DNA from: Trochalopteron elliotii
Lineage: Eukaryota > Chordata > Aves > Passeriformes > Leiothrichidae
NCBI GenBank assembly: GCA_024734555.1
Contig: JANPWX010000106.1
Location: forward strand, 2,936,074 to 3,000,073
DNA: 64,000 nucleotides
Direction of reading: 5' to 3'
The notes under the pieces are model-generated. The model made no database searches and had not been told where the DNA came from. It was given only the letters and a program-made list of their open reading frames with translations. The translations under genes and the position numbers were made by a program. Of this stretch, positions 1 through 11,990 are shown piece by piece. Positions within the stretch are counted from its first letter, which is position 1. Each line of letters starts with the position of its first letter.

Positions 1-31
1 CTTCAAGTGGAATTAGCTCTTTTAAACTGGC

Positions 32-50
32 TTTATTGACTCTATTTATT
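32..50 (-). other. Tandem AATAAA polyadenylation-signal motifs
   Basis: Read on the minus strand, AATAAA occurs at 50-45 and again at 37-32, after 200 bases with the look of a 3' untranslated region. This could be the end of an alternatively terminated GNAS transcript or of a nested non-coding RNA. In A+T-rich DNA such motifs also arise by chance, and no terminal exon boundary was identified. Confidence 0.25.
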
Positions 51-2639
51 ACCTATATAAAAGTGTTGCAATTACCTAAACAATTACCAAATGTATTATT
101 CACAGAACATAATTATTTCAGCACTACAACCCCAAAAGCCCTCAGCAGCAGAAGGCATAGCTCTATCTTGAGGGGCAACCTTACACTCAGAAGAATTAAG
201 ACTGAATTAAGATTCAGGAGGTACCAGGGGTGACAGAGACACACAACCCTTCAGCATCCTCACTGGCCTCCTTGTTGGCAGACTTTAGAGAGGCCAAGGA
301 CTGGGACAGCCTGGGCAGGGAATCTTCTCCCACAGCCCCATCCCTCTCTCACACAGCTCTCTCTCTGTGCTCCCAGGCTGTGCCAGAGCCCTGACCACAA
401 ACCACCCTTGGGCTGAGGCTGGAGAGAACCTCCGTGCTGAGCTACCCTGGACAAAACTACTCAATTGAAATTCCTGCCACGTTCTCTGGAAACCTTAACT
501 CCAGTCCCACCTTTCCTCTGGGAATGGGGGCAAGGAGAAAAAAGAAAGATTCTACCCATTTCATCATGAAGCAAGTACAAAATGGTGCAGCAAGCACTAC
601 CTGTGCAGGGAGCATGAAACAAACCCCAGGAGGTGGGGAATTACTTCATCTCAGTAGGGATTAATTCTGAAACACCAGTAATACTGGTTTGTGCTTTTCT
701 GGTTTATTACACTGAAAAGAAAGAGATACCACAGAGCAATGAATAACAACTCATTTTTGCCCCACCAGTGGGGGGACTCCCGATCCCCATGCACTCAATC
801 ACAGCCAAGCAGCTGGGAATCCAAGGGAAGGAAAAGCCAACCTAAAGAGCCCAAGGTATGCACTGAAGTTCCAAAAAATCTCCAAAATCCACTGCATGAC
901 TAAAAGCCACGATCCCAGTAGAAGACATGCACATCTTCACCATCTCTTTGTCTGCAGAGGGCAGTGTCTCATGTTTGCATCTCAAATGGATGGAAACCTA
1001 AACCTAAACTACTCATTAACAGATTACAAATTTCCTCTTCTACATGAAAGAAACATTTAAACAGTCTCAGGAGAAGAACTGAACCAAAAAAGACACTAAA
1101 AACTATGTGTATAATTGCTGCAGTGGGAAAGAGGAGAAGGGGTCTAAGATGATATTTCTCTTCCCCAAATATTGAGCTTATTCCCACATCAACATTTGTT
1201 AATCCCCAGCTGGGGCTTTTGGCTGCCCAGTATCCAAGCCTGTCATTTTGCAAAAAAAGACATAAACCCAGCAAGCCTCTTAAAATGTCTAAAGAAGCAC
1301 TAAATGAAGTACAGCACCCTTCAGATTGCAGTCTGTAATGTATGCCTAAAACTTAGTGGCCACAGATCTGGAAATAAATGTGCAATTCAAAGCTGTGCTG
1401 GGAAGCAGAGGCATGAGGCAGCTCCAGGGGAACAACCCTGGGCTGGCTCACCTATTTCTCTGATACCTGCAACTGGCAACTGTGTGATTCCAGAGTGCTG
1501 GAGACAATTCCAGGATTTCCATTTGTTCTGCATTACTATAATTAGAGCTTCCGGATCATGGTTTACTCTAAGAACAGCAGCAAAGGCTTCAAGGTGGAAG
1601 AGACTCAGATCAGATGGGTCAGGAGAAAGTCTGCAGAGAACACTCACAGGTTCTGGGGAAAGGGAGGTTGTTCCTACATTACCTACCTCGTGACAGGTGC
1701 TTATTTATACATACACAGTCTATAAACACCATAACCATATGTGAAACACAGCTTTTATCACACAACAGCACTTTGACTCCACTTCCTGTCCTCAGCAGCA
1801 TATTATTAATTCACCACAAAAAAGGGGTGTCAGAGCACAGCAACTGCTACATTACACAGAAGTTAATATTATGCGACTACTAAATTTAGCCTACTCCTGC
1901 TTTTCTTCTACATTTTGCTGCCTAAGAGATTTTTACAGCATCTTGCACACACTGGCTTGCCCTGCATGGATGGTGATGCTCAGAACTAGTGACAGGTGCA
2001 GAGCTTTCCAAACAGCACTTTTCCCTCACGCCATCCCACCCACGTTCAGCTCCAGCTTGTAAAACTGCAGTTATCTGCTTTGTAGGAACGCACACGCACA
2101 GGAAGTCCAAGGAACAGACTGCCAACAAGCAGATGAGAAAATTAAAAAAGATCTGAGATGCTAATAAACCGTGCCAGAATTACACACTGCATCTAAATAC
2201 AGGTTTGGAGGGAACATCACTGGAGTACTTCTGCAGATAAGCATATCCTTCATTTTAATTAAGGAAGAAAATTTCCCTCCTTTGAATGAGCTCACTGCCA
2301 TTGGGGAGACCTGTTTTACTAACATATCTTATGGTTTTCGGTTTCTTTGCCTAAAGATAACAGAGTGGGGAAGAAAAAAAAAACCCTTAAGGTCTACATG
2401 ATTTACATTTGGGTCACTGACTCTCCTGGTTGTGGCTCCAAACATCAAACCTTTAAAAAAACCCCACAAGCCCCACACTGCTCTGCAGCAGAAGTTCCTC
2501 CTGCTACCTACATACATTTTGATCAGCACAAACTGCAGATATTCAGTGGAGTTACAGTCAAAAGGTATCCCAAGGGAAAAAAAAAATAAATCTTTCACTA
2601 ACATCACAGTCAAAAAATGCAAATTTTTAAAAGCTGTTT

Positions 2640-2756
2640 GGATACAACCCTGAGTAAGGTGCTTGAGGGGATCCTGCTTGAGCAGGGAGGTGGGACTAGA
2701 TGGCCTCAGTGGTCCCTTCCAACCAGACCCCTTCTGTCTGATCCAGTGATTACTGG
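2640..2756 (+). mobile_element. CR1 LINE, 3'-terminal fragment
   Basis: The sequence contains the conserved tail of chicken-repeat-1 elements: a Leu/Gly-rich 'gggatcctgcttgagcaggg' stretch, then 'gggactagatggcctc' and 'ggtcccttccaacc'. It is followed by a decayed version of the short ATTCTGTG-type terminal repeats (ttctgtctgatccagtgatt). Only the last 120 bases or so are present. This is typical 5'-truncated insertion, and the copy is old because its end repeats are eroded. It is the clearest clue to a bird or other sauropsid source. Confidence 0.9.
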
Positions 2757-4519
2757 TTTCTAAGAAAGTATGCAGGGAAACTGCCATACATTTACACTAC
2801 GTTTACATAGATGGACCTAACTGCAGAGAAAAATCTGTTTCAGCTTTCTGCATGTCCACCATTAATCCATTATGATGCCTTGTGGTATGGACATCAGGAA
2901 TAAATGTGAAACAGTTCAGAACTTAAACCCGTTGCTTAAACATAAATATTCCAACCTGATTCACTCTGTAAACCATGTATGTATGTATAAAAGCAGCATG
3001 TGCTTGTACAGATTCTGGTAATTACAGAGGTTTGTTTCAAAAAAACACTGTGTTTCACATAATACAAACACGGTAATTGTCACATTATCTCACAATCTAC
3101 ATTGTGATTTCAATTATGCACAACAAAGGGACTGCTCATGAGAACTGAACTGAGAGAGTAAATCACACCCCTCATAATAATAGTAACAAACCTGTGTTCA
3201 TTAGTGTTTGTTTGTTTTTAAAAGGTATTTGTTCAGCTACTACAAACATCTCTTGCAGACTGGTGAAAATGAAAAACGCACTGGGTGCGGCATCAATCTT
3301 TCATTTGTAAAACTTGTCTTGAGAGAAATCAGTTTCATATTCTTCACAGCCATGTGACTTTATCAGAAAACCACAGTGCACAATTTTGGCATAATTAGCA
3401 GGACCTTCTGAAATACAGCCCAGAAGAAAGCTCTGAGGGAAACAAACACATTTCACATCATTAGGGAAAGTTAGAGCTGAAATGGAGGTACCAGCCTCTG
3501 CACACAACAGCAGAAATCTCACCTATTTTTAGCTCACAATTCCAATAAGAAAACAGCTGGGAGTCTAATGAAATTATCTTGGTGACAAATTTAATGGACT
3601 GAACACTAAAGTTACTATTTTTAAGTGAAGTTCCTAATTATCCTTCAAAACAAGAAGCAATTAAGCAGCAGTGGAGCTCCAGCTTCCCAAGCGTCTGCAA
3701 GGCTCGGCTCCAATCAGATTGAAACTGGGAAATGGCTCAACACCTTTCTGATCCTAAAACTTGGTTGAGGGCCAGGCTTGGGGTTTGGTTGGGGTTTTTT
3801 TTAGTCTAATGAAAGCAGTTCTGCTTTGACCTGTCCAATCCTGCCTGGTGCTGTTTTCCCTGCCTGAGCTCTGTGCAGCTGCACAGTTCACACCACTGGG
3901 AGAGGAGATGGCAGGGAGGGAAGGGAAATGGAGCATGGACAGGCTGGAGAGGGCTGGTGAGAACCCTAAATGATAACACACTGCTTGGACAACAGAGCAG
4001 CTCAGCTCCCTGGGAGAGAGGTGGATAGGGAAGTGCTCCAGGAGCAATGGAGAAAGGCCAAGGATCCCACCTAGCAAAGAGCTCTGAGAGAGCACAGAGG
4101 AATTCTGGTATTTTTAAACTTACTGAAACAGCCACATTAATCACAATAAAGCAAGTTATAATCTGACATGTTCTTCTCCAAAAAGCTTTTCAAAACTGGC
4201 CATTTTAATTACTGTTTCCCTTGGTAACACACTGTGGTACTAATGAGTCTGTTGCACTTTTAACCTCACATAAGACTATTCCACACTTCATACATATCAC
4301 ACACCTTATTTTTGAAACAGATTTTGAACAACAGGGGTAGAGAATTAGAGTTAGCATTGAAAATACACAGATAATGTACTAATATCTTCATTTTAATGAG
4401 ACATGGTAAGATCCTGGAGTCTGGAATGCCCATTTGGGGAACCTATCATGGTAAAACAGGAGATCTCTAAACCCATCCTCTCACTCCTTCCACCAAACCA
4501 CTTCATCATGAGGTTTGAG

Positions 4520-4561
4520 ATCAAGAATCTTGATGACAAGATCTTGATCAAGATTCTTGAT
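4520..4561. repeat. Self-complementary repeat (palindrome within inverted repeat)
   Basis: Two 15-base arms, atcaagaatcttgat (4520-4534) and atcaagattcttgat (4547-4561), are exact reverse complements. The 12-base spacer contains the perfect 10-base palindrome caagatcttg. The arms are also near-perfect direct repeats with their 'gac' tails (27-base period, one mismatch). A stable hairpin or cruciform is possible. It probably arose by slippage of an 'atcttgatcaag'-like unit. Confidence 0.85.
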
Positions 4562-5192
4562 GACATCACAATACTTCTTGGCATTAGAACTATGAAAGAC
4601 TGATCATCCTTCATTCATATGACTTCTAAAACCTCACACTATCCAAAATCACCCAGGGGTTTTTGCAGATGTGAGCTTTTACAACCCTCTTGCAGAAGAG
4701 CTGTATCAAAACACCAGTTTACAAACGGGGAAACTTTGTTTCACCCAAGCCTGGCCTCCCATAACAATGTGGGTATCCTTAAAGCAGGTTCAGCTCCCTG
4801 GGACAGAGGTGAACAAGGAATCCTCCAGAATAAACCAGGAGAAGCCATTCCAACCCAGGGAAGAAAAGGAGTCTGCAGACCTCAACTGCAAACTCTGTTC
4901 TTCTTCATGGCACACATGGTGATGTTAGGGAGAGCTAATGAAAACACCAAAATAAAACAACAATCAGGAGGCTCACTCTTGAGACTCAGTTTGATGAAAG
5001 AATATCCAGCCACACTTTATGAAGCTCTGTAAGAAAATTGTCTCACCAGACACAAACCTTCACAGTCTCTTCACCCACCTCCTGATCTTGTAACATTATA
5101 AATGTGTAATTAAAGTCTCTCTTAGATACCTTAGCAGCAGAATTGCTGGACAGTGTGGTTCTCAGAAAATTTGCGGTTATTCCCAACACTGG

Positions 5193-5218
5193 CAACAAAC
5201 AAACAAACAAACAAACAA
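5193..5218 (+). repeat. (CAAA)n microsatellite
   Basis: About six uninterrupted copies of the tetranucleotide caaa/acaa lie in intron 6 sequence. Confidence 0.9.
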
Positions 5219-6559
5219 GGCAGTTTTACAGTTGTAGGGATTTTGTACGTATATCACTATTTTCATTCATTTATAAAAATTACTTAGGGTTCAGATGGAT
5301 CTTTTTTTTTTTGGAAAAACACCAATCTCTCAGCCAAGATCCCACAGCCACCTGGCCACCTGATCTGGGCTCGATGTGGCTCCCACCAGCACCGTGCTCC
5401 TTCAGCAGCCCAGGAGCCAAGGCTCCTTCCCTCCCCCAGCTGCAGAAAGCTTCCTAAAAATAGTCCTTTACCAGCTTTTACTGGGGCTGCAGTTTACATG
5501 AGCCCTCTGGGGGAAGGGGAACCTTGCAGAGTACCCAAGGCAGTCACTGAAAATTCACTGGGCAGCCAACACGTTTCAAGTGTAAATTGTCATCCAGACA
5601 CTGAAACCCCTCACTTCCATAAGAAACACATTACAATTTAGCTTTATTGGGGCACATCCTTCTGAGAGACTTAATTAGTGTACCACAACACAAATATAGT
5701 GAACTGAGATTTATATTTAACTACAACAACTTATTTTAATACGTTTCAGCTACAAAATCAATGTATAATATACTACAGAGTAATCAGTTCAAAATCACAA
5801 CGCCTATCAATGACATCCTGCTACAAAATTACTCTTAATCACACGTAAAATTAGCCAGCAATTTCTTTCAGTTTCTTTAGAACTTAGTCACATATTAAAA
5901 ATACTGTATTTAAACTTACTTAAGCTCAGCTTCAGTCCGAGAACTTCACCTAATACGAGCTTAATCTACTTTTTAATTTTCACTTGCCCCTCCTTGAAGT
6001 CAGGATTTTACAACCATGTTCTCTGCATGCAAGCACATGGTCTCAATAAACTTTTGAGCCTGCTGGTAAATTTACACCAAATGTCCTCCAGACATCTTTG
6101 TCAGGGGTCTCTAAAAAACAGTAACTTCAGCAATACCTGTGATTGCAGGCAAGCACCCAGACAAAAGAAATTTAAATGGAAGTCCCCAGTGAAGGAAAGG
6201 CTTTGGCACATCACCGAACAGTGGAGTGCACAGAAGAGGAAAACAAAGGGGAGAACGTGCAAGTCAGCAGCATCCAGTGCTCCCTCTCCCCACGACTGGC
6301 AGTGATGTATCTGCAGTGTTTCATCCCAGGGAATAATTGGGAATCGAACCTGCTGCTTTCCACACTGTACCAGCAAATGTACTGGCCTCATTTCATCCTT
6401 GGATCAGGAATCTTCTGTTGTCTTCCATCTTTCAGAACACAGTTGTTTTTACTTCCTTTTTTAAAGCCAGTCTTTAATGAGGTTTACATTAGCTTTTTAG
6501 GTCTTAAGCTTGATAAAAATATTCTCCTAATTGTCATCCTGTAAGATGACATCCTCTTG

Positions 6560-7015
6560 AGATGTTCCTTTTCTGCAGCAATGCAGCTGAGCCACAAGAG
6601 CTCTCATAAAACCCTCCCGTGCTCCAAAAGCTGTCGTGCCTGCTCATGGGGAACACCAGAAACAGCAGCTCCCAAGGTCAGGCAAAAAGCTCCAGCACCC
6701 ACTCACCCACCCAGGCAAGTGAACTGCAAAATCCTAAAAAATACTGGTCACACCTGCTTCGGGATCATGGCTATCGTAGCACCAGGGATGGACATCATTC
6801 CTGCAGCCCTGCCCTGCTGGAGCAGTGTTTTCTGGGGCTTTCACAGCAGCAGCCAGATCTGGGGGTCCCCTGCCAGGCCCCCCAGCCAGTCCAGCACTGC
6901 ATCCCACATCAGCTTCCCAACCCTCCAAACCACGAATCCGCCCAGGACGATGCTCCAGCCCTACATGGGCCGTGCAAAAATGATGCAACCAATGCCACGC
7001 TCTTCCCTCTTTCCT
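6560..7015. other. GC-rich pocket in intron 6
   Basis: About 450 bp is enriched in G+C with scattered CpGs (cttcggg, tatcgtag, cacgaatccgcccaggacg, gggccgtg). A plus-strand frame of 166 codons (6557-7057) crosses it. In one minus-strand frame around 6850-6960 a hydrophobic, Trp-rich stretch beginning SIVLGGFVVWRVGK ends at a stop. No known family is recognised in either. It may be a degenerate exon or retrocopy, or non-coding regulatory DNA. Confidence 0.4.
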
Positions 7016-7576
7016 CAAGTGTTTATTTATAGCTTGCCCTGTATTTTGTGCCTGTAGATCTTCCTCCTGGCAGGAGGGATTCCTAGGGAAGGCTGCTCCA
7101 GGCCCTGTGGAAGTCTTTTATTCTGCTTGTTTCTGTCTCACACTGAATTGTTTGTTTGAATCACAGCTCAAAACGAACCTTGTTCAGGGCTTTCTCTGTC
7201 TGCACAAAAGGACCTTGCAAGAGCCTGGGAGGGGGAGTGAAAATTCATTTTCAGGAACTATTATGAGTTGTAAGAGTTGCTTGGATGGATTCTCACCATT
7301 TGACAGCTACAGTGTTTCCACCTGTACAGCAATCCAACACTGCTGTACCATTAAGCCCAATACTCACAAGTCAAGATGTCATTTGCTCTGCTTTATAATA
7401 AGTTTATGTGAATTTTATAGTAAAACTGAACATATTTTTTATATGAATGGGTAAAACTTAAAAAAAAAATTCAGAACTCTAGTACACCCAAGGTGCATGA
7501 CAAACTTAGAGTTTACAGTCACAATTCCTCCTCTTAACTTCTCACCCTAATTCATTCTGACCAATTCATCAATGAC

Positions 7577-7592
7577 ATTCATTCATTCATTC
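7577..7592 (+). repeat. (ATTC)4 microsatellite
   Basis: Four perfect attc units lie in intron 6. Confidence 0.85.
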
Positions 7593-8475
7593 CCAGCTCG
7601 GACTGACCACTACCTGTCCTCACAAAAACCAGAGGACTGAAGGATTACTGTGTACACAACAATCTACTATTTTACCCATTCCAATTTTCTGAAAATATTT
7701 GAGCAGTGTGATTAGAGAAATTTCACCTGCTGTAAACTGTTACTTTTAGTGTGAATTTGTTGCACTTTCCTTACCAGAAAAAAAGGTATATTCTCTGCCT
7801 GGGGAAAATAAGACTTAAAATATAGAAAAACAAGTAATATCATTGCAAGATCCACATACAGCAAAGCCAAACCCAAGGATCTGGAGCTTTCAGCATTTCT
7901 GTAGCTTTGCCAACTGACTCTCAGCATGTGTCAAACCCCACCAAGCACAGGGGCTGTCCTCAGTAAAAGCACCAAGGGTGTGCTGCCCAACAGGGTGTTT
8001 CCTGCACTGCTGGGATCCCCTCGCTCCAGGAACGTGTGGCATCACTGGCAGGATGAAAGGCTGCAGAGCACCAGGGAATCCTGCAATCAGAGATCCCTGT
8101 GAAACCTTTTGTTAATGAGTTCACTCACAGGAGGAGAGTTTTAACATCATCTGCTTCAAGAGAGTTTCTATTAGCGTGGATCCAGCCTCCTGAATTTTTC
8201 TTAATCTTTACAATCATGGAAGAAAAATAGAATTGTGTAGCAATGCTGTGGAAGTAGCTGCATTTAATGATCTTAGGGAACAATGCAACATACTAATTTC
8301 TAAAATACATTATTTTATCTATAACAACACCGATGATATGCTCAGAATGGATTGCACACTGAGTCAGGGCTGTGAATACACAGCACTTTTTTTTAACTAA
8401 TATATTACTAGTTGTTTGAAAAATATTCGTCATTTTAATTACGTAGAAAGTGATTTATGAAGCCTCAAAACTTCA

Positions 8476-8503
8476 CAATCAATCAATCAATCAACCAACC
8501 AAC
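8476..8503 (+). repeat. (AATC)n/(AACC)n compound microsatellite
   Basis: Four aatc units are followed directly by aacc units. This is a slippage tract in intron 6. Confidence 0.85.
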
Positions 8504-11500
8504 AAAAGTCAACCCTACACATCTCCTCGATGAGAAGTTTGGTGGCAACTCTGTACCTGTTTTTGCAGCACTAACCCCAGGTCAGTTTAGCTTCAGGCAC
8601 AATGTGCAGAGCCAGTATTGTTCTAATTCTCATTCTGTTACAAACTTGCACCTATCAACTGAGCAAGAGACCAATACAACATTCACAGCATCTCCTCCAG
8701 AAGCCTCAGTGGACAAAGTATGTTTTTTCATACATTTCTACCATATTCACTCACACTGTGACTTAATGCCACAACAAAAACTTTTGAGGATGGAACAGAA
8801 CTACAGTGGGAAGGAATGAGGAACCTGCTGCCATTAAAATGCAAAAATTTGTGAGAGTTTAATTAAACAAATGTTTTGGCTTATATTCCATCTCCTGCTG
8901 TATTGCATTGCAACACTTTCACTTCACCCATAAAAAAAATTCCACTGTATTTGCATTTGTAGGTTTGCAGAGAACAGAACCACAAAAAACAAAGCAGAAG
9001 CCTGAACAGGTATCAGAAATATGTTGACTAAGAAGTCCAGACACTACTGAGCCAAACAGACTTGAAAGCAATTACAAAAATATGCATCAGATATTTGTTT
9101 AAAAAAAAGCTCAAGATTACTTTATTTTCCCTTCTGGAAATAGAAATCCCTGGGCTTAGGCATATTTTGTCATTTATCTGTATGTTTAAAATCACTTGGT
9201 GATGCAAGCATAATATTCTTTATCAAACAACACAATTTGCCATTTTTAGCACTAGTAACAAGGAATCTGTTCTTCTCTTTACTGAATTATTTTTAACTCT
9301 GTTAATTAACATTATGGGTATAGGCCACCCATCAAGAAATTTGGCTAAAGAACTTTGTCTGCAGAATTCTGGACTGTAGCCAAATACTTTCAGTACAGAA
9401 TTATCTTCTGAAGATGCATCACTCCTAGGTTTATACAGCAGTACTTACTTACACATTTATATTCTTTGGTAATAACAACTTCGGTTTCAAAGCCGACTAA
9501 TAAAGCAAAATATTAATGGAGATACATCCTGAGCAAACTACACCCTGGACTCCACTCCAGTATTCTCCTCCAGAGATTAAAATGTCACTAAGTTTGTCAT
9601 CTAACCCTGCCTTCATTGCACTCTCCTGATGTTGTTCTGACATTCATAATGGAAGTTCTCAGTTAGAGGAGCACAGCAACCTACTGACCAAATCACGTGG
9701 GCATCTGCTTATGATCTCAGCAAGAATCACTGTTTTAAAGACAAATTTTATTTAAATAAAATGCAAAACTTCGTGCCAAACTTTCAAAAATACTCTTGAT
9801 TCAGAGCAAGCCCAACCTGAACAAATGTTGTGCACGTGAACTTTGTCTGAAACAAAGAAATAGTTGTTGTGAGAGCAAATCCATTCACACGTGAATGGAA
9901 ATATAAAACATCCTTTTCCACTGAATCAGGCATCCATGAACACCAGAGTTTATCCTTAACCCCTGCAGGCATTAGCAAGTGATGCACTTAAACTAAAAGG
10001 TGAAGTCTGAGTATTTGGACACAGGGCTGTGTTGAGAAATTGGGGAAGAAGTTCCAACCCAGCTTTTTCACACTCTACAACCAGGTCAGCCCTGCCTCCA
10101 GCTGAAGGCAAATCCTCAGTATTTACAACCAGGCAGGGAAAGGAAGTTACATCTGCAGCCAAAGGCCAGAAAGGAACTGGCACACTCACAGATGTGTGGA
10201 ACAGAGGAGAAATAAAAGCAGCAGATGAATGAAGGCAATGAATTCAGGGGGCTGGAAGTGGCCGAGGCAGTGGAAGTGGAGGCAGAAATCAGATTCCTGC
10301 AGCAAACAGTTAAACCCCTTGACAATAATTCAGGATGATGCAATGGGCATTGGGCTGTGGTATGACTTCTTCAATTATTCACATTTTGGACTTCTAAAGG
10401 TCTTTCTGCCATTATGGCCCATCAACTTTGTACCTTCCTTATTGGAGCACTTAATTTGTAACATTCAAGCAACCTATTCCAGGACACCTTCTGGTTTACC
10501 TTGCTTCATACTGGGATGTAATTTATTTTGAAGACAGAGGAGTTTATCTAGGGTTGAGTGCAGCTTGAATTTATGATCAGCTGTGACAAGAGTGGGGACA
10601 TGTGCTGGATTCATAATCCATTTATTGGCTAAATTTAGGTAATTTGGTTTTCAGAGCACTTGCCAGCAGGCACATCCCTGCTATTGACAGTCAGCAAGAG
10701 GGCACAGACGTGGAGGAGTTGGGTATAATTCAGCTATTATATATTTGGACTCGTGTTGTTGGCAGTGACTTCACTCAAGTCATGCAAAGACAAGAGTTAC
10801 TGTGCTCCCCATCATACACCTAATATCCCCCTGGACTGCAGAAAACGTATAGCCTGGGCTGTACTTTTTTAACTGAAATTGAACCTTGTTTAAAACATGA
10901 TCTTCTATTCCCTTAGGCTGAAGATGAGCAGGAAAAAGACCCTAATTCAGTTATCTCTAAGCACTCTGGAATAGAGCAAAGTGGATTTTGTAATCAAGAC
11001 CAAAAATTAGGAGTTAGATGATCTGGGTCTATTCTTTGGCTTGCCAAGGAATTCACACAGCAGTAGGCAAGCTCATCAGTTTTATCCCAGCAAAAGGGGA
11101 CATGAATATTATTCTTCCTCATGGAAATGTTTAACAATGTAATTGTTACTGTCCATAAGAAGCTCATGTATGCCAGGAATACAGGCCAGGGAAATTCCTG
11201 CTGTTCAATGTGAGCACTCAGAGGAGCTGGAGACAAGAGAAACCACTCTGTCAAGATCACACTGAATGGAAAGAAAGTAAAAGGAAAAAAAAAGGAATTA
11301 ATAATATGGATAAGAAACTAGACTAACAGTAGCACCCCTGACAAATCAGGCACTATTTAAAAATGTGAGACTTTGAGCAAACACACTTTACTGCATGTTC
11401 CATGAAGGGAACTTTGTCATGAAGAGAAACCAACATGGAAGAAAATCATTAAGTGCACAGATTGGGGCTCTTAACTACTCCCTACAAGTCTGCAAATCCA

Positions 11501-11739
11501 GAAATAAAACACACCATAAATCTTAATAAAAATATAAAGAATTCACAACACCAGAAATTAAAAAGCCTGTGTGTCCACACGTGCTGATCCTTCAGCAGCC
11601 CTGCACAGCAGTCGGCTAATAGCTGCACTCCCTGCCTTTCTTTGATAAGTATTTTAAAAACAAACATCTTAAAAAATACTCCTCATAAAACCCTTCTGGA
11701 GGAGCCTGGCACAGTTTCAAGGTATCAGGGAGGCTCTGC

Positions 11740-11990
11740 TGGTGCTGGAGTTGCAGAAACGTGACTGTGCACCTCCAGAGCCTCCTCCCCACGCCTTCCC
11801 CTTCCCCGAAATGGCAGCGCGGGAGAGGAGCGGGAGGCAGGAAATCGCGTGAGAATGGGCTCCCTCGTGCTGCTTCCAGCCCTTCCTGACTTCCAGGGTG
11901 TGAAATGGGCTGCAAACACTGTCTCTCACTTTATTTCCTTTTCCACCCCAGCCAAAACCAGGAAGTACCGGCGAGGAGATTCGCAGGGCA
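11740..11990. other. GC/CpG-rich pocket in intron 6
   Basis: This is a local cluster of CpGs (cacgcc, cccgaaatggcagcgcgggagaggagcggg, aaatcgcgtg, taccggcgaggagattcgc) in otherwise CpG-poor intron. Overlapping minus-strand frames (11616-11929) read low-complexity Arg/Gly/Glu-rich sequence and are not convincing proteins. It is a candidate internal regulatory element. Confidence 0.45.
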
